Below, piece by piece: positions 61,014 through 64,000 of a stretch of DNA of 64,000 nucleotides. The position numbers were made by a program, and so were the translations under genes. The number at the start of each line of letters is the position of its first letter. Within the stretch, counting starts at the first letter, position 1. The DNA comes from Fusibacter_D sp033549245 (lineage in GTDB: Bacteria; Bacillota; Clostridia; Peptostreptococcales; Acidaminobacteraceae), in assembly GCA_033549245.1 (NCBI GenBank), contig JAWSUW010000002.1, positions 1 to 64,000 on the forward strand, in the 5' to 3' direction. The notes below the pieces were generated by a model. The model was not told where the DNA came from and searched no databases. It saw only the letters and a list, made by a program, of their open reading frames with translations.

Positions 61014-61640
61014 ATGAACACTAAAAATCTTATTAAATCATACATTTTCTATTTGATCTCCGCTTTCGGAATCAGTTTGACCATTAAAGCCCATATAGGT
61101 GTCAGCAGTTTCAATTCAATGAATGTGGCTTTGGCTGAAGCTTCACAAATAAAAGTAGGGACAATCACGACCCTACTTAACATAGCATTTCTATTGATTT
61201 ATATGCGCATGACACACTTTAAATTGGTTGGGAAATATGTACTTCAAGGATTTTCAGTACTGATATTTGGAATTTTCATCAACTTTTTCACTTACAATTT
61301 ATTGAACTTCTTTGAACTTTCAAATTATGGAATGCGTATCTTAACAATGATCATAGGTACAATAATTGGTGGGGCATCCGTTGGAATGATCATATCCTAT
61401 AATACGATTACTTTCCCTATAGAAAGTGTCTGCAACGAATTGGCCGAGAGGACTTCGAACAGTTTCATGCTATATCGATATGGCATCGATCTTTTTTCCA
61501 TTGCCATTTCTGTTCTTGTGACTCTCTCATTTGATCTACCATTTTTCGTGAGAGAAGGGACGATCATAAGTTTTATTCTTCTCTCATTTTCCATGAGTTT
61601 GGTGAGAAAGTGGCGGGATAATAGTCTACAATTCGGATAG
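61014..61640 (+). CDS. YczE/YitT-type membrane protein
   Basis: 208 aa with about five or six membrane helices (FYLISAFGISLTIKAHIGVS, TTLLNIAFLLIYMRM, YVLQGFSVLIFGIFINFFTY, LTMIIGTIIGGASVGMIISY, LFSIAISVLVTLSFDLPFFV). The family often lies next to a YeiL-like regulator in Firmicutes, as here. AGGAGG precedes the ATG. Transport substrate unknown. The stop overlaps the convergent hydrolase gene by 15 nt. Confidence 0.85.
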   Translation: MNTKNLIKSYIFYLISAFGISLTIKAHIGVSSFNSMNVALAEASQIKVGTITTLLNIAFLLIYMRMTHFKLVGKYVLQGFSVLIFGIFINFFTYNLLNFFELSNYGMRILTMIIGTIIGGASVGMIISYNTITFPIESVCNELAERTSNSFMLYRYGIDLFSIAISVLVTLSFDLPFFVREGTIISFILLSFSMSLVRKWRDNSLQFG

Positions 61641-62567
61641 AAACTCATCTGTATATTTTTTGATCAATTCTGACTGCGTCTGATAGATCATATGTGATCC
61701 TTCTATGACTTTAAAAGATGCATTTTGTCCAAGTCTATTCAAATGTTTGGTTTGATACCCCATCCCATCGTCCTTGCTTTTCTTGCCCATTGTCTTCAAC
61801 GTATTTGATGCTATTAGCTTTAAAACTGGAATAGTCTCAGGGAACTTTAGCTCACTGACTTCCTGGATGTTGGCCCCAAATAAAACAGCTTGATCGATAA
61901 CTGTATCATTGCTTCCAAAATAAGTGAAAAGTTTGTAATCGGCTTGTTCTTTCTCAGTATAACCATTTTCTATCAGCTTGAATTCTGGTATCAAATTGGA
62001 TACCAATCTTGAGAATCCAGTGGCTTGCTGTATTTTTCCAAGTGAATAGACAAATCTAGGTATTTTTACCGATTCCAGTTCTGCACTTGAAGTTGTATCG
62101 AGCATGATAATTGCTTCAATCTCATCTGGATATTGAGCAGCATAATACTCTGCATAGATGCCTGAAGCCGAATGTGGCATTAAAACATATGGAGGTTTAA
62201 GTCCTGATTTTTGTAGCGCTTCCCTAAGTTCTTTTATGTAATTCTCATTAGTTCTTGGTTGATCTGAAACATCACTGAAACCTATACCGAAATACTCAAC
62301 AGCTACTACTTTGTAATCGTCTTTCATAGTTCGCATCAGCGGACCAAAATCGGCTGAAGGTAGAGCAATTCCAAGTCCAGGCATTAAGACAATGGTTTTG
62401 TCCCCTTCTCCCATTTTGTAGACATGCATTTTTTTGCCATCCACTTCAACCAATTCGCTATATGGTTTCACTTGGTCAAGTTCTTTTGTTCCTCTTAGCT
62501 GTGTCACAGCAAATCCTGCGATGTTTAGCAATATGATGACACCAAATAACACCGATAGAACTGTCAT
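61626..62567 (-). CDS. membrane-anchored alpha/beta-hydrolase
   Basis: 313 aa. An N-terminal helix (VLSVLFGVIILLNIAGFAVT) anchors it. The oxyanion region VLMPGLGIALPSADFG, nucleophile YVLMPHSASGIYAEYYAAQY and catalytic His in VIEGSHMIYQTQ are seen. Substrate unknown. It is downstream of a small HTH gene, 44 nt away, which may control it. Confidence 0.82.
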   Translation of the reverse strand: MTVLSVLFGVIILLNIAGFAVTQLRGTKELDQVKPYSELVEVDGKKMHVYKMGEGDKTIVLMPGLGIALPSADFGPLMRTMKDDYKVVAVEYFGIGFSDVSDQPRTNENYIKELREALQKSGLKPPYVLMPHSASGIYAEYYAAQYPDEIEAIIMLDTTSSAELESVKIPRFVYSLGKIQQATGFSRLVSNLIPEFKLIENGYTEKEQADYKLFTYFGSNDTVIDQAVLFGANIQEVSELKFPETIPVLKLIASNTLKTMGKKSKDDGMGYQTKHLNRLGQNASFKVIEGSHMIYQTQSELIKKYTDEFLSEL

Positions 62568-62610
62568 AATTTTTCGCCCCTACTCTTATTTTTTTTCGTT
62601 CTCATTTTTT

Positions 62611-63138
62611 TTACTCCCCTTCATTGATTACAGGAGAAGAAATAATAGAAATACTTCTTTGTTTTCGACTCCCATCTTGGACATTACTCATGTACTTTCC
62701 CAAAACTTGATTCATCTCACTCATAAACAATTTAAATTCTTCATCACTTAACATCAAACTGACATTTCCTAAAAATATATTATCAAATTCTGATATGGGT
62801 TGATCCTTATTATCTGCGAAATATCTATCAAAATCAGAATATATTTTCATTAGAAAACCGAAAGCATTTCTTGATGCATTTTCTACAGTGTTTTCTTTGC
62901 TGTATGCTCCAATATTCAGTGCATAAGTTTTTTCAACTGAACCTCTGATTTTCTTCTCGGAGATTACTGTGAGCAGATCACTCTTCTCTAAAATATTAAT
63001 ATGTCTATATAATGTAGTTCTTGGTACATCTGAAATGTGCTCTGATAATATCCCCGCTGTCGCCTCTTTATGTACTGATAGATACTGTATTATTCGACTC
63101 CGTATGGGATTCATCAGCACTTGGTTCAGATCTTTCAT
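62611..63138 (-). CDS. ArsR/HTH_20-type transcriptional regulator
   Basis: About 175 aa. DLNQVLMNPIRSRIIQYLSV and DVPRTTLYRHINILEKSDLL form an ArsR-type winged helix, followed by a helical C-terminal domain. AGAGGTG lies 6 nt before the ATG. No metal ligands are seen. Probably senses a small molecule and controls the alpha/beta-hydrolase. Confidence 0.82.
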   Translation of the reverse strand: MKDLNQVLMNPIRSRIIQYLSVHKEATAGILSEHISDVPRTTLYRHINILEKSDLLTVISEKKIRGSVEKTYALNIGAYSKENTVENASRNAFGFLMKIYSDFDRYFADNKDQPISEFDNIFLGNVSLMLSDEEFKLFMSEMNQVLGKYMSNVQDGSRKQRSISIISSPVINEGE

Positions 63139-63271
63139 GTTAATCACCTCTTTTTATTAGTTCCATTTGTGGTTATAATACCACTTGTGGGACAAGTCGT
63201 CAATACTTAATATCATTAAGATTTCATAATAATATGATTTATGGTAGAATAATATTGGACTGGAGGTAGAC

Positions 63272-63703
63272 ATGGCAAAAAAAGAAATTTCAGATGAAAG
63301 AAAAGCACTTTATTATGCGGGAATGGCTGTATCAGGCATTGGTATTCTTTTGTTTCTTTCCGTTTTTGTTAGTTTTATGAATCCTGAAAGAATGCTTTCA
63401 GATGGTTCTGTTGGCGCATTTATGAGCAGACCATTCATAGGCATTCTGATGATTGCCATTGGCAATGGGATGAGGGTTGTTGCTGCACGTGGCGTTGCGG
63501 GGTCAGGAATCATTCTAGACCCAAAGAAAGCCAGGGAAGATTTGAGCCCTTGGTCATCAATGGCCGGTGGAATGATCAAGGATGCAATGGACGAAACAGA
63601 GATACATACAAAAAAAGAAATCGTTAAGGTCAGATGTAGAAACTGCTCTGAACTGAACGATGAAGATGCCAAGTTTTGCAAAAATTGTGGCGAGAAAGTA
63701 TAA
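63272..63703 (+). CDS. zinc-ribbon membrane protein
   Basis: 143 aa. Two membrane helices (YYAGMAVSGIGILLFLSVFV, FIGILMIAIGNGMRVVAARG) and a C-terminal zinc ribbon (CRNCSELNDEDAKFCKNCGE). The long region between them is charged. GGAGG lies 6 nt before the ATG. Function unknown. Confidence 0.82.
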   Translation: MAKKEISDERKALYYAGMAVSGIGILLFLSVFVSFMNPERMLSDGSVGAFMSRPFIGILMIAIGNGMRVVAARGVAGSGIILDPKKAREDLSPWSSMAGGMIKDAMDETEIHTKKEIVKVRCRNCSELNDEDAKFCKNCGEKV

Positions 63704-63704
63704 T

Positions 63705-63730
63705 AAAATCCGATATTTCGGATTTTTTTT
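63705..63730. terminator. intrinsic terminator
   Basis: AAAATCCGA pairs with TCGGATTTT and is followed by further T. It serves the zinc-ribbon gene and possibly the convergent partial gene. Confidence 0.85.
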
Positions 63731-64000
63731 ATTTGCTATTTAGTGAAGGTCTTCCTGTAGCTAACTCACCAAGTCTGTCAGCCCATTTTTCTGTCCAGTA
63801 GTGGGAATAGGACAAACCTCTGAGTTCCCTCTTCTTTATATAATGTCTATGTTTTGCCCAAGTAAACGATGGTATACCAATCAAAGGAATATAAAGAGGA
63901 CCCAAAATTAATGATTGGATAGTATGCCCATATTCATGGACAATCAATCTCTCACCGTTTTTTCTATCTTGTATAGGCGCAAAAATAAATATTCCGAGTG
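63729..64000 (-). CDS. putative metallopeptidase, 5' end outside the window
   Basis: The visible 90 codons read FAPIQDRKNGERLIVHEYGH, then TIQSLILGPLYIPLIGIPSF and SYSHYWTEKWADRLGELATG. VHEYGH is a HExxH zinc site; EKWADRLG may supply the third ligand. The protein is probably membrane-associated (LGPLYIPLIG). The first part lies beyond base 64000, so the true start is not seen. Confidence 0.65.
   Translation of the reverse strand, partial: LGIFIFAPIQDRKNGERLIVHEYGHTIQSLILGPLYIPLIGIPSFTWAKHRHYIKKRELRGLSYSHYWTEKWADRLGELATGRPSLNSK

Noticed and set aside
1..64000. CRISPR array, rRNA or tRNA genes
   Set aside because: No regularly spaced direct repeats and no rRNA or tRNA-like sequences were noticed.

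Overview
The window reads as chromosomal DNA of a low-GC Gram-positive bacterium, most likely an anaerobic or microaerotolerant member of the Clostridia. The signs are A/T-rich codon use, strong AGGAGG ribosome sites, many lipoproteins with LxxC lipoboxes, an S-layer homology protein, a T-box leader on the branched-chain amino-acid operon, and families common in clostridial genomes (CD3324-type, DUF4830/DUF4829-type and DUF3795 proteins). I cannot name the genus from sequence alone. No rRNA, tRNA or CRISPR array was seen. There is one run of 10 N (38047-38056).

Layout. 0-7 kb: a methyltransferase gene behind a terminator-containing leader, a long membrane-anchored protein gene split by one in-frame TAA, a DUF3795-GNAT fusion, an AraC/GyrI-type regulator and a GltD-like oxidoreductase. 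7-15.3 kb: exported proteins and lipoproteins, one of them cut by an IS91-type element that carries both a tyrosine recombinase and a HUH transposase. The missing 3' end of the lipoprotein gene can be read beyond the element. 15.3-18.3 kb: two gene remnants, then a CPBP protease gene between two imperfect palindromes that resemble integron attC sites, then a toxin-antitoxin pair. 18.4-25.3 kb: a putative metallopeptidase, small enzymes, a lipoprotein, and a polyphosphate group (PPK2, DUF4256 protein, Ppx/GppA). 25.4-31.6 kb: a complete ilvN-ilvC-ilvD-ilvB-ilvA operon under a T-box. 31.6-41.3 kb: VOC and SRPBCC proteins, a secreted SGNH hydrolase, katG, an ECF sigma factor with two membrane partners, a DUF1328 gene only 53 codons long, and a TetR gene with a DUF4386-like membrane protein. 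41.3-52.9 kb: mostly minus-strand single-enzyme genes, including a second DUF3795 plus GNAT pair, a frameshifted CopZ-like gene and a 5'-truncated DUF2254 gene. 53-64 kb: two small regulators with matching leader-peptide architectures, hemerythrin, a frameshifted SLH-peptidase M15 gene, AraC, ArsR and Crp-type regulators, a truncated ABC-2 permease, and a metalloprotein running off the right edge.

How the parts relate. The ilv operon makes isoleucine and valine precursors and should respond to uncharged tRNA. PPK2 and Ppx make and break polyphosphate and lie directly downstream of ilvA without an evident terminator. Most other genes are short stress, sensing or resistance-type units, each with its own regulator. 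Several genes are broken (nonsense codon, frameshifts, truncations, an IS insertion), so either the region is decaying or the assembly contains small indels.

The most unusual signals are: (1) two adjacent genes (CD3324-type and DUF1062-type), each preceded by a 7-8 codon leader ORF ending GCA-TAG inside a hairpin whose loop can pair downstream; (2) a 151-bp structured repeat present twice at about 92% identity with a compensatory base change; (3) the attC-like pair around the CPBP gene; (4) the recurring DUF3795/GNAT partnership, once fused and once as overlapping genes.
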